Part shown: one piece after another, positions 13,306-24,249 of the stretch
Layout of the letters: each line of letters begins with the position of its first letter
Position numbering within the stretch: the first letter of the stretch is position 1
DNA from: Ypsolopha sequella
Lineage: Eukaryota; Arthropoda; Insecta; Lepidoptera; Ypsolophidae
Assembly: GCA_934047225.1 (NCBI GenBank)
Contig: OW203992.1
Span: 6,437,501-6,501,500 of the forward strand
Direction of reading: 5' to 3'
DNA length: 64,000 bases
Made by a program: the position numbers and the translations under genes
Notes under the pieces: model-generated
What the model saw: the letters and a program-made list of their open reading frames with translations, nothing else
Told to the model about the DNA's origin: nothing
Database searches by the model: none

Positions 13306-13652
13306 TGCCATACTCAAAGTGTGCTCCGCGGAGCCCTGGGGCTCCGCAAAGCCTCTTTGTGGGCTCCGCGGAAATACTGGTCAGAATGAAAAAAAAATAA
13401 AGTTGCAGAGTAAAATAAAATGTAACTTTTTCTTAATAATCCAACAAAAAGTAAAAAAAAAATACAACTAGTTTGGACCCAACTTGCAAAAGCTCGAAAG
13501 TATGTCAAACGTTTAGATACAAATGTTAATGTTAAATAATATGATTATTAATAAAGAATGCACATAAAACCAGTTTTTGATTATTTTGGGGTTCCGTCAA
13601 ATACTTTGTTGTCCAAAAGGGTTCCGTCGCCAAAAATGTTTGAGAACCACTG
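13306..13652 (+). mobile_element. hAT-like MITE (347 bp)
   Basis: Flanked by AGTTAGAT (13298-13305) and AGTTAGAA (13653-13660), an 8-bp duplication with one change. The right end 'tttgagaaccactg' is a classic hAT terminus, and the left end has a degraded version. Inside is 'gctccgcggagccctggggc' and 'gggttccgtcgccaaaaa', typical of this non-autonomous group. Confidence 0.75.
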
Positions 13653-13660
13653 AGTTAGAA

Positions 13661-14826
13661 GTCCCACTTGCAACTAGGCTAGACTATCTATCTATCAGCC
13701 TCGTAGGAGAGCACACAAATTCTGCTGTTACGGAATTTGAACCAGCAACCTCCAGATTAGTAAGCCGAGACTCTATTATGGTGAAACCAGTCAAATGCAG
13801 TCTCGATCCCATACAGAGGTAAATTGATCGGCTCTTACCCACTTGCATGCAAATTTTTAATCAATTTGAAGGTAATTTGATTACTGCGCACGAGTATAAG
13901 AATCAATCTAAAGGTCAAATTTTGTATCTTGCACACTTCCTTTGGCATAAAAGTAAAATCATACTTCCATACGACAATTATGGTACACTACACGATATAA
14001 TATTTAAAATTCCAAAATGTAAAAATGTGTGTGAAACCACTTCGAGCTACTTTCGACCAGCTTATGACTTAACTCTTTATCAACTTATCGCTGAAATCTC
14101 TTTCATGAAAGTAGCTTTAATCGTTCCCGATGAAAAGTAAGAGAGCAACTTTTTTATCAATTTAAGGAATTTAATTTTTTTAGGGTAAGTATTAAGTTTC
14201 GCAGACCATGTAATGATTTCGATAGGAAGGATACGCCTATCTAATAGTATTTTGTGCAGCTGTAATATAATTTGAGAATTGGAATACGAGTGTGACAGGA
14301 TATTGTATTTTGATCAAATTGTTAATTAAACTCTTAACTTATCTAATTAAAAGATTTCTAACTGAGATAAATACTAAATTAGTTATTAGTTACCTATTGT
14401 TTTAAGACATTTCTGATTGATGTCATTCAAAAAGTAGTTGGATTGAAAAAATGTTGGCAAGATGGCGGCTGAGGTTTAAATGGATAGACGCGAAAAAACG
14501 AAGAATATTCGTATTTGCTGTAAAATTGATTTAAAAGTAATTGTTGACGAAGCAGGGAGGCACGAAAGTTAAGTAACATAATTTTATAATGTTATTTTGC
14601 ATAAATAAACCGTGTCTCAGAGAGAGTTAGTTAATTTTGTGTTTTCCTTTGTCATTCCATCAGAATAGTTATTTCAGACTTGCAATACTTTCCCGAATGT
14701 ATTATTAAGTAGCTGTTTTCAAATTCTGGGGTAATCATATTAAAGTTCAGACTAGTTATTGGGTATTTACTTATCTACGCAGTATAAAGCTTACTTTTCT
14801 TTCTTGTATTCTGGTGGGATCCTCGG
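13661..14826. other. intergenic; one unidentified open stretch
   Basis: The plus strand is open for 97 codons at 13847-14140 (starts MQIFNQFEGN), with no recognisable domain, no clear splice context and ordinary AT-rich composition. I would not call it a gene. Confidence 0.35.
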
Positions 14827-14965
14827 CCGGAGCCGGCAATGGGGTTCGCAGCCGGAGCCGGCAGTGGGGTCCGCCGCCGGATCCGGCAATGGGGTCCGTA
14901 GCCGGAGTCGGCAATGAGGTCCCCAGCCGGAGCCGGCAATGGGCTCTAAGGCCTGAGCCGGTTAC
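14827..14965. repeat. GC-rich 25-bp minisatellite, about 5.5 units
   Basis: Unit 'ccggagccggcaatgggg' plus seven variable bases, repeated every 25 bp at 14827, 14852, 14877, 14902 and 14927, and partly at 14952. Isolated GC-rich block in AT-rich DNA. Confidence 0.9.
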
Positions 14966-15106
14966 ATAGGTTACAACGTTATTGATGTGTTTCCATGGCC
15001 GTAGCCGGCAATGAAGGCTATGAATTGTCGTAGTCAGTGGCATAAGTACCTATCAAGTGCTTGTTTACGAAACGAACGAACTGAGTCTTGTAATAATTCT
15101 GCACCA

Positions 15107-15475
15107 GTGTCCCAATGTCTAATTATGTTCAGCTGCACACTTTATCTACGAACATCAACATTATCGTCTTTATTTATAATATTTTCAATTAACAATTTCA
15201 CGAAAAATAAGAAGAAGACATTCGTTCATGAACCTCGGGTGCGTCGTTCTGGTAAAGCTGCCTTGGAGGCCAATCAGGATAAAGGGGGCGTGGCTTAAGA
15301 AATAAGGTCGGGCATTATTCCTCGTCTCTGTTGTTGATTGGGTCTCTAGCGGTTTTATAATAAATTGTGCCAATTGCAATGCAGAATTGCGGTGTTATAA
15401 TGTAATTTTATAACATCGGATAAACAATGTAGGTACTTATAAAACTGCTTTTTATTTTGCAATTGCCTTATTGTA
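15107..15475 (+). repeat. direct duplication unit, copy 2 (369 bp)
   Basis: Same orientation as 12947-13277. The first 30 or so bases are nearly identical. Internal insertions make it longer. The hAT-like MITE and the 25-bp minisatellite lie between the copies. Confidence 0.7.
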
Positions 15476-18400
15476 AACATTCTAAATAGACCACTTTATA
15501 CAAGCAAAAAACAGCGCCATCTGTTATAGCCTGTAGAAAAAATACCGAGCGCCATGATATTATATGACACCTTGGAAGTTGGTCTATCTCTCTCTCTTTC
15601 ATATATCTCTGTCACTGTCATCTATTTTGCTCTGTCGAGTGTCAATCACGCCAGTGCTAACTATTGTGAACGCCGCGAACATGGCCGCCATTATGGACTT
15701 CAATAATAAAATTATCGCTTTATATGGTGCACAATAAAGAGTATTTGTATTTGCAGCCTTTTACAGCGCAACTAGGCATTTTTAATACAAAAGTACACAC
15801 CACAACAACGTTCCGCGGATCACTGAGTCACGCTGGTCTGGTCCTAAACTGCCATTTTACTTACACTACACTAAGTCATTGTTCGTAGATCTCAACTCTT
15901 TTATCATCGATGTCGATAAAATAAAAGTTCTTGGTGCCGCTGCCGGCCTTGAGCCCTTTTTTACATGATGATTTTGGTGAGATACTTATGCACTAACCGT
16001 TTGATCTGATCTTCGTTATACCAACACTAATTATCTCCAATCAAAATTTCGGTACCAAAACAGCGGCTAGCGTGACCACGCCGCAGAATTTTACGGGACA
16101 GGCTTGTAATAAATATAATAAATTCTTGCGTTAATTGTTTCGTGATGCCGTCCCGTGGGGCGCGCGGGGTATTGAGGACGGGGGACAAAGGGTTGCCGTT
16201 GGCGCATGCGTGTAGGAGCGTGTTGATTTTCAGTTTATTTCATTAGATTTGCGCCGCGGGGTAGCTGCCCGAGACTTGGTGAGGCGCCCGGGTTGCGGGA
16301 GTAGGATGACGATACTTTGAGGTCTGTTAATTGACTACATGGTTTAATTTAAATAAAAAAATAATTCTGTGCATACATAGATACTTCCTTTATTCTTTGT
16401 TGTACACAGATATACATGAAATACATTATTAACAATAAAAAGTATGTACGTGATATCACAGGACTTGTAATTAATAAAATAAAACCATCAACAGCAGTTG
16501 CTATTCAAATCTTGGTGAGCTATTTGGGTCAATCAACTTTTTTACCTACGTGATTTATAGTTGCGATTGTCGGCACTTGATGAAACATAGAAAGCATAGA
16601 AACAACTAGTACAAGTGTTTGTGTTCAAAATCAAGATGTTTTTTACCCACTCTGCTTATTCTTTTAAAAAAGCAAGTCTAATGCGTACCTTTTTTGCTAA
16701 ATATAAAAATATTAAATAAACAGATCATTGTATATTTTTCGAATTAAATAATATTTTATAATTATTGTAATTTTCAGCAAAACTACGGGGTTCCATAGTA
16801 ACTCGGAGACAAACTCGTCCACTGAGTTACCATCAATTTGTTAAGAATTACAGAGAATTCTTAATTTTTTTTTATTTCGTAATGTTACGATTTTATCTAG
16901 TTGGCGAACTTAATTATTTTCGGAAAGAAAAGAACCAAATTGTAAATTTTGTGGTTGAATATTGGCAAAGACCCAAAAAGTAGTGTGGGTAAAAAAGTCG
17001 ATTGACCCATTTAGGGTTCTAACATTTAAGGTTCTAAAATTAGGGAAAACAATTCTAGGGTAGATATCGTTGTAGATATCTGTATCGTTAACCGACCACC
17101 AACCAGTAGAAAAAAGTAGTATTTGCTTAAATTTATATTTTACTACCCAGCACAAAGTGGGTCAGTCAGCTGACTGGAACCCATGAAAATGTACATTGTA
17201 CATTGTATTTTTTGCAACTACAAAGAATTAATTGTGTTCGTGTGTCGCTTATAATAAATTAATATCGTAAACACATCAAGGTAGCTCATAATTTACACAA
17301 TATCACAAAAGAGAGAGAGAGAGAGAGAAAACAGTCTCCAACAATCCAAATATCATGTGTAACCTACATACCACCATAACGCTCACCTGCCAGCTTAAAA
17401 ATCGTAAAATATAGCATTTTTAATGAGGCAACCTTTTCAATTTCGGCTTTATGCCTTTTATCGGCGTGACATCGGACCTAATCAGGCTCGTTTCGACTGT
17501 TCCCAGCTTTTATTGACATTTTAGAGCATTATTTTAATACGTTTTAGCTGATTGACTTGCTCTTTTTTCAATTTAAAAAGATGGTTTTAAGGAAAATTTA
17601 TTCGGTAATTGAATTCGAACGACTGTTTGATGAGGGCTGATATGCTTGTTAAATGTATTATCCAATTTATTTTTATATTTATCCTACGTTTTATTGTCTC
17701 TATTCCAAATTAAAGAAGTAAAGATTTCGAAGAGCACCGTAACGATATTAGATTTTATATAAGTGCGTGGCTTTAAATACGATTTATTAAAATTAAAAAT
17801 TAAATTCCCAAAGCAAGGCTATATTAGAAACTAATATTATCTCTGTTCATTATACAATACAATATTTACTGTGAACCAATCTACTACATACCAAACATCA
17901 TATGATTAACTAAACGAAAAAGATTTTACTCACAATTTATATGCTTATAAGTTATATAATTATGCATAAGTCTTGACAACACTTATCTCCGAAGAGATTA
18001 TTCAATGAATCAAGTAATAACGTGCATTCTTGAAAATCCTCTGTTCCGAAGACATTACCTTGTATTAAAACATTTCATCTATGTACAAGTATGTATAAGT
18101 AAAAAATACACGTTTCTCAGAGTGATAGGTCACATCAAATTATGAACTTAATGATGCAATTACGATGTTTAATGTTTAATTTTATACAAACAATAAAACA
18201 AAACGAACATTAAAATAAGAAACAGTGTAACCTCTTTGCTCATCAATATACAGCCGCCATTGCGTTTGGTTTTCACAAATTACAACATAAGGCACTTAAG
18301 GTTAATTCGCACGTACGCGCTAGGGTGCACATAAAACACAGTAATTGTGAGATTTCCCTTCGCTCTCTTGCAATGTTTTCCGTAATAAATTGCAATGTTA

Positions 18401-18996
18401 TTATTATATGAGCATGATTGCCATTAGGAAGGCTATCATAACTCGGTGAGTGTAGTAGGAAAACGCAAAAAGGCTGTTAGCAGATGTTCCCGCGCTCTGA
18501 GCTTGATGAAGACATCAAGAAATGATTGGTTTGAGGTGACGTGTTTTTTTGTATTCACCGGATACTGAGGAAATGGTATTGAAATATTGGTTACAATAAG
18601 CACGTCTTCGCTTAAATTTGCCTACATATCTAGCTCTGTACGTAGATGCACGCAAAATAAGCCGCAAGATAATTTTACAACAATTACGGCTTACATTAAT
18701 AATTATAACAACAACATTTGAATTACAGTTATGTTGGAAATTGACAATAATTTGTTTTTCAAATATAGTTAACATGAAACATTACCTAGTATATGATAAA
18801 CGTCAAGCAAGAATTACATCCGGAAACGCCATGTTGCAACAGATTTTGATTTAAAGCTAAGTAAATGACGTCATCCGTATCGTTTTATGTAGTAGTAGAA
18901 AAAGAGGACACATCAAATAGCAATGGTCACCCCAGTTTCAGATCGTGATTTCCGGTATTAGATGAAGAACTTTTATTGAGAAGAATACAATAATAT
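15476..18996. other. intergenic sequence with one GC island
   Basis: Mostly AT-rich. 16140-16310 is strikingly GC- and CpG-rich ('ggggcgcgcggggtattg', 'gcgccgcggggtagctgc'). A (GA)n run lies at 17310-17329. No gene recognised. Open stretches of 78-86 codons on both strands at 18.5-18.85 kb are not convincing. Confidence 0.45.
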
Positions 18997-19073
18997 AGGT
19001 AATATAAGTTCAATATAATCTTCTATTGAACTATATAAGTTCAATAGAAGATTATATTGAACTTATATTACCT
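18997..19073. repeat. perfect 36-bp inverted repeat with 5-nt loop
   Basis: 18997-19032 (AGGTAATATAAGTTC...) is the exact reverse complement of 19038-19073, with 'atata' between. It lies just upstream of another palindromic region at 19190-19345. Confidence 0.9.
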
Positions 19074-19189
19074 TACAATTTTTTTTTCCCGCTGTAGGAC
19101 TTTGTATCTTTATTATAATCTTATTTCTATATTATTAATGAAGGGTGAAGAAATTAACAGTTTGATTCATTTATTAATTCAGTTTACAT

Positions 19190-19345
19190 TATATATTTAT
19201 ATAAAAACACTCATTAAAATAATTATTTCCAGATATATTTCGACATTTATAGTCGGCGTCAGTGGAATTAGATACAATTAATATAAATTGTATCTAATTC
19301 CATTGACACCGACGTTCATATATAAATATATAATGTAAACTGAAT
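19190..19345. repeat. degenerate Penelope-like palindrome
   Basis: Arms 'ggaattagatacaatt' and 'aattgtatctaattcc' meet at about 19283. 'tttcgacatttatagtcggcgtcag' (left arm) resembles the hammerhead-like block at 23966-24008, with CUGACG in place of CUGANGA. The right arm lacks about 50 bp of the left. Confidence 0.55.
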
Positions 19346-20135
19346 AAAAAAAGCAAGTAAGTTATCTTTAATATTTAATTCATTTATTAAAATAGATTTG
19401 TTTGTATATAAGCTGTAAGTACAAAATAACTTATTTTGTATTTCACCGTGACTTTCTCCTGCTAACTAAATTAACTACGAGAGCTAACATTTCAGCAACA
19501 TCATCATCATCATCATAAATTCTTTACTGCACAATAAAAGTACAAAATAGCAAAAAAGTAAAAAAGCATTTTGTACCAGTCAACCCACAAGCCCAACACA
19601 GTTTAATTTAGATAAATACTATTATTAAAAAATATTGAGATTTCACTTAAAAAAGAGATTATTTTCGTTTAATTTTCACATTCGATAATTTATTTTATCT
19701 ACACTCATATCGTAAAATCCTAATTATGATCTCAAAAATTGTGCATAATAACAATTTTTTTTACAAACGTCTCTAATACAGAAAAAAAATTAAATTAAAG
19801 TACAGTCTTCTGAACAAAATAATGCTTTAAAATAACTTTTTCTGCTATAAAATAACAGTTAAACGAAATAGAAAGGCAAAGATAACTTAGTCCATACAGT
19901 CATGATTGAGGTTTTAATATCTTATACCAATGAGGTTTTTCTTGTACATACAAAACAATACATTGCAGAAGGAGGTTACGATTCAACTTTTTTCGGCAAT
20001 TTATTGTCTATGGCAGCGGGAGCAGCGCGCACATGCGCAGTTGACTTTTATCTTGGCGCCATACCACAGAAGTTTATAGTTTATCAAAAGGAAACTTGAT
20101 AATTTTTCGTAGGTTTCAAGAAGTTTTATTCAATA

Positions 20136-20449
20136 ATGTCTACTGATAGTAGTGATTCTATTCATAATTTGACTCCACCTGATGTTCTCCAAACGGCGAC
20201 TAAAATGATAAACAGTCTACTTACAGAAAAAATAGAAAAAATCTTACGACCGATGCTTTCAAGAATTTATTGTTGGAGTGGAAAATGCTTAAAAAGGTCA
20301 CGTCATTCTCTGAAAACGTGTTATTGGACTACTTCCAAGACTTATCGGATAAATTTAGGAGTTCGTCCTTAGGGACTAAATACTCCATGATTAAAAGTAC
20401 ACTGAGTATTTACAATATTCAAAATGTAAACAATTATTATAATAAATAA
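20136..20449 (+). pseudogene. broken tyrosine-recombinase-like (Crypton-type) N-terminal fragment
   Basis: Starts at an ATG and reads SSDSIHNLTPPDVLQTA in one frame, a short middle piece (SYDRCFQEFIV) in a second, and KKVTSFSENVLLDYFQDLS then SSSLGTKYSMIKSTL to a stop at 20447-20449 in a third. The 'ENVLLDYF...LS...LGTKYSMIKSTL' pattern resembles the SAM-like core-binding domain of Crypton-type tyrosine recombinases found in insects. At least two frameshifts break it and no catalytic domain follows. Recognition is from memory of the family and has not been searched. Confidence 0.5.
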
Positions 20450-20515
20450 TGTAACTTTGTTCTTGTTCTAACTTTTATGTTTTATTTAAAATTGATACCT
20501 ATTGCATGAGTGTAG

Positions 20516-20640
20516 ATAAAGTAGTGTATGAAACTGCACATCATTAGGTATTAAAACACTCGCGTGTCTTTTTTTAAACTCACACTCGTGTTTTAATAAC
20601 CTCTTTATGTGCCAGTTTCATAAACTACTATTATACCACA
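20516..20640. repeat. palindromic repeat
   Basis: 'agtagtgtatgaaactgcaca' to 'attaaaacactcg' is mirrored by 'cgtgttttaat' to 'tgtgccagtttcataaacta'. Non-coding fold-back element. Confidence 0.6.
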
Positions 20641-21007
20641 ATACATTATTTGCCCAATAAATAAAGATTAAGACACCGGACTACAGCGGGAATAAACTGC
20701 GTCATTTCTGTCATTTCTGATGTAGTGCAAAGACTCAAAATCAAAGATATGTTTTTTATTTATAAATTATGTTTAGTTTTTATTAGTTTTAAATAAAGGT
20801 ATATAAAAAAAAATTCAAAGAGGAAAAAAGGAAATCGTCACGAAGAAAGTTCAGTACCACTTGTCACCCCGTTGATGTCTTTTGCTCTGAAGAAGTGGGC
20901 ACAGTGCGTTCCGACGTGTTCGTCGCTTTATATTTTACTCACCCTTCAACTTCAAAATTTGATAATATTTGCCAATTATTTTACTTGTAAATTATTTACT
21001 CATAATA

Positions 21008-21044
<37 letters not shown>

Positions 21045-21254
21045 GATATTATGCTCCGTTTGTTTATACCCGTGTCAAGTAAAGTTACCCTTAGCTTTCA
21101 TTTATTTATTAATAGTAAAACAAATGTGAAAGACAATAATTAATACAAAAATAATCCTAAAGAAATAATTATAAAAAGAAAATTGCCTCTAGATCACTTG
21201 TTTATATGAATATTTTAATGCCTCTGTCATTAAGGCATTTAGTATTGTTTCTAC

Positions 21255-21391
21255 GATACCTTTCCCGGCACTACCCAATAATGATCCACAGCACCAAAGG
21301 TTAACTGGAAGACAATGCTTGATAGCATTAAGTTCGCCTTCTGTACAATTTTTTTAGTGCAATAAAGAATTTTATTATTATTATTATTACA
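21255..21391 (+). repeat. SINE/LINE tail fragment
   Basis: Contains 'caaaggttaactggaagac' and ends 'gcaataaagaattttatta' plus (ATT)n. It matches the tail region of the SINE at 21951-22183. Confidence 0.5.
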
Positions 21392-21413
21392 TACTTACTT
21401 ACTTTACTCATAA

Positions 21414-21660
21414 TAATGTAACAGAAAGCTGTAGTCATATTTCAAGACTTATTCAGTGAATGGTATAGAACAACTTTATCTATGGAGAAAACCCTGAAAT
21501 CTTGGAAAAACAAATCAACTATTTCATAGAAAAATATTCGGTCAAAATGTAAAGGGTTTTTTGTTTTGAGATTTCGTATTTTGTGTCATAGTAGAAATTG
21601 TTCCATACCATTAAGTGAATAAGCTGTTCAAATATGACCACATCTTTCTGTAACACATTG
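21414..21660. mobile_element. TA fold-back MITE family P1, copy 2
   Basis: 'gtaacagaaagctgtagtc' at the left is mirrored by 'gaccacatctttctgtaac' at the right. More diverged than copy 1. It directly abuts the next MITE at a TATA. Confidence 0.75.
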
Positions 21661-21663
21661 TAT

Positions 21664-21903
21664 AAGGTGACATCAATTTATACCTCCAAATTCAAACTGA
21701 AGGCTTGGTAAGTAAAAGTTATCGTTATCACGGATAGATATTTTTAGCAAATTTTGCTAAATAAAATTTTTACCTTCATAGTAATTGACTTGGGGCTGGG
21801 CTTGTGTAGCTAACGCGAAAAAAAATGCGAATTTTATAAAAAGGGTCATCGAACCTTGATACTGAGCACTTACCGAATCTTCAGTATGAATCTTTCACCT
21901 TGT
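21664..21903. mobile_element. TA fold-back MITE family P2, diverged copy
   Basis: Ends 'aaggtgacatc' and 'ctttcaccttg', with 'gcttggtaagt' mirrored by 'gcacttaccgaa'. Related to the better copies at 26.1, 44.4 and 56.1 kb. Confidence 0.6.
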
Positions 21904-21950
21904 GTATGAACTGAGTTCTCATATAACTATTTATGAAATGTAAAATAACT

Positions 21951-22183
21951 GGACCACTTCTGTGGTCTAGTAGTTCAAGTACTCGACTACACTAATCCGA
22001 AGGTGGCGGTCGCGGGTTCAAATCCCGTTGGGGCACATTTGTGTTTGGGCACCCAAAGGTTGGCTGGAAGAAATCGCTTTAAGTGATAAGTCCGCCCTTG
22101 TACAACATTGTGTGTTCAAAACTCTGTACTCAATTTTTTATTTGACCGTGTACAATAAAGTGTGTATTCATTCATTCATTCAT
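21951..22183 (+). mobile_element. tRNA-derived SINE
   Basis: Has an internal pol III promoter layout: A-box-like 'tggtctagtagttcaag' (about 21963) and B-box 'gggttcaaatccc' (about 22014). A 3' body with 'cccaaaggttggctggaag' follows, and the end is (ATTC)n. It is not a functional tRNA gene, as no cloverleaf acceptor stem closes. Confidence 0.7.
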
Positions 22184-22195
22184 TTGGGTTTGGTC

Positions 22196-22365
22196 TGAGT
22201 GTCTTCTATGAGTCAATATTTGCGCGTGAAGTACGGCGATAGGGCTCACCATCATACCAGAACGTAATAATCATCAGTGAACCGTGGGTGTATGAGTATG
22301 GACTGTGACTTGATTTCACAGTTGTTCACACTCGAGAACAACCCTGACAACCCCTCGGGAATCTC
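22196..22365 (+). repeat. SINE 3' part
   Basis: 'gtacggcgatagggctcacc', 'gtaataatcatcagtgaacc' and 'ccctcgggaat' match the 3' half of the SINE at 56701-57003. The head is missing. Confidence 0.6.
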
Positions 22366-22374
22366 AGTTTTAGA

Positions 22375-22936
22375 TCACACATTGAACATCTCTGTGGAAG
22401 AATAAGACAGCTTATTTATATATTTAAACAACTAAGACAAGTTATGAAAATTGAATTGCTTTTACGAGTTTATTGTGCCCTTGGTGAGAGTGTGCTTTCT
22501 TTCTGTATATCGTCATGGGGAGGTACACATAAAACCATCTTACTTAACTTAGAAATAGCACAAAGGGCGCTATTAAAAGTGCTAACTCATAAACCTTTTA
22601 GATTTGGTACGACACTTCTGTATGAGTTAACCAAAGTACTGACTGTAAGAAAATTGTTTGTATTAGAAGCTGTCCGACTTCAACACGAAATTACACCTTT
22701 AGACCAAAATTTACAGCTAAAACGTAGAGCTGATATAGTCTGTGTCAAAAAAAAGTTTAATACTTCATTCAGTAGATGTTTTTTTTCCTTTTCTTGGTCC
22801 TTTTCTTTATAATTATTTTAATAAATTTCTTGAAATTCATGGCTTAAATAAAAATGACTCTAAGCAAAAAGTCAAATCCTGGCTACTGATGAAAGACTAC
22901 AACGAAACCGAGGCATTTCTTAAACCAGTATGCTGA
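22375..22936 (+). pseudogene. LINE reverse-transcriptase ORF2 C-terminal fragment (CR1/Jockey-like)
   Basis: Reads SHIEHLCGRIRQLIYIFKQL, ending in a continuous frame to 22810 that includes YCALGESVLSFCISSWGG and EIAQRALLKVLTHKP. A frameshift near 22770 then leads to FPFLGPFLYN and WLLMKDYNETEAFL with a stop at 22934-22936. These are hallmarks of the thumb/C-terminal end of CR1- and Jockey-type ORF2. The endonuclease and the RT catalytic core are absent (5' truncated, as LINEs usually are). Confidence 0.7.
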
Positions 22937-22938
22937 TT

Positions 22939-23720
22939 TTCTTATGTTTTATTATGTCACTCGAGTTATTATAACCACGGTTGAACATATACCACTACAG
23001 ACACTTACACACAACTACCAACAAACACACCCTATTAGACACCCTCACACACAAACTCGCAAACACTACATGTGCATATTGGTATTAACTTTTAAATTAT
23101 ATTCTTTCTTTTGCCATAATTTGATTATTACATGTAATTTAGTAAATAAGTAAAAATAAGTTTTAAATCAACATATTTTTTATAAACATGCAATACAAGA
23201 TGTTACAGTAATATTGTGTTAGCTAGCTAAGTCACCTATTTTTCGGGTTGAGCAGTACTACTTATCCTAAGACTACAGGGCTATGCCCTTTTTTAGGGAG
23301 TAGGGCACTCAAAATTGTTTTGTGTATACTCTTTTAATCTGTGTATGATCTAGTATGTAAGTTTATAAATGTACACATTTATATGGAATAAACTCTTATT
23401 ATTATTATTATTATTTATGTCGTGACGATATGAATAATGTAAAAATGATCATAATTACCTAAAAAGTTCTCGTTATTCCACACAATTATAGTTAGAAAGG
23501 TTAACAGTATAGTGGGGGGAGGTCGCTTGGAGCTCGGAGGCCGGGGAAAGGCGGGAGTTGGACTCCGAATGACTCCGATGAGCCATGAACAAGCGAGTGG
23601 CTCCTGCTGGGAGGACGCTCAATTACTGCTAGGGTTGCTACTAAATTTGTTGTTTTATATAATAATACTGTTTAGCAATATTTGCGTAGTTTGTCTAGCG
23701 AATTTTGATAATAATGTTAC
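22939..23720. other. LINE 3' tail, then intergenic sequence
   Basis: Probable 3' UTR continues to a (TTA)n run at about 23415. The following 300 bp include a short GC-rich stretch (23512-23600) and nothing recognised. Confidence 0.4.
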
Positions 23721-23778
23721 CTGACACGGGTATGGAAAAAATACATATCTTTTCACAATTTTTCCATACCCGTGTCAG
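23721..23778. repeat. 58-bp hairpin with 20-bp perfect arms
   Basis: CTGACACGGGTATGGAAAAA and its exact reverse complement are separated by 18 bases. A related single end ('atacccgtgtcaagtaaag') occurs at about 21066. Confidence 0.85.
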
Positions 23779-23897
23779 TAACTTTACTTTCAAGATTTGC
23801 TAGATACACTATAACATATTTAGCAGTAATGATTTATTTAATTACCGACATTTTGTCTCTGTTGTGTTGTTATAACTCGAATATTAAATCTTATAAT

Positions 23898-24154
23898 ATT
23901 TTATTATATATATATATACAGATTTTTATGAATGTTATAGTTGAAATTAAATAAAAAATAAAACTTTCGATATATATTTCGACCCACTTGGGGCCGTCGT
24001 CAGTCGAATATTCGATATATTATTCGATATATAAATATTCGACTGACGACGGCCCCAAGTGGGTCGAAATATATATCGAAAGTTTTATTTTTTATTTAAT
24101 TTCAACTATAACATTCATAAAAATCTGTACATATATATATATATATAATAAAAC
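23898..24154. repeat. head-to-head Penelope-like palindrome with paired hammerhead-like cores
   Basis: The two arms, each about 120 bp, are near-perfect inverted copies meeting at about 24026. Each arm reads outward as TTCGA-CTGACGA-C-GGCCC-CAAGT-GGGTC-GAAA-TATATA-TCGAA (plus strand 24038-24080; minus strand 24008-23966). This has the order of a type I hammerhead: 5-bp stem I (TTCGA/TCGAA), CUGANGA core, 5-bp stem II, GAAA, tiny helix III, then the site after UA. One extra C sits between CUGACGA and stem II. Hammerheads of minimal type are known in Penelope-like retroelements. Confidence 0.6.
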
Positions 24155-24249
24155 AGTAAAAAAAGCTTTTATTAAGTAAAAATATTTATTATCAAATCTT
24201 ATAATAATAACAAGGACGCGTACCAAGCACATTTTTTAAATTATAAATA

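Noticed and set aside
13847..14140. 97-codon open frame as a small gene
   Set aside because: No domain, no splice or promoter evidence, ordinary composition.
14771..15043. 90-codon frame with Arg/Pro/Gly repeats
   Set aside because: Artefact of the 25-bp GC-rich minisatellite.
21951..22045. tRNA gene
   Set aside because: A and B boxes are present but the sequence does not close a cloverleaf, and a SINE body and tail follow.
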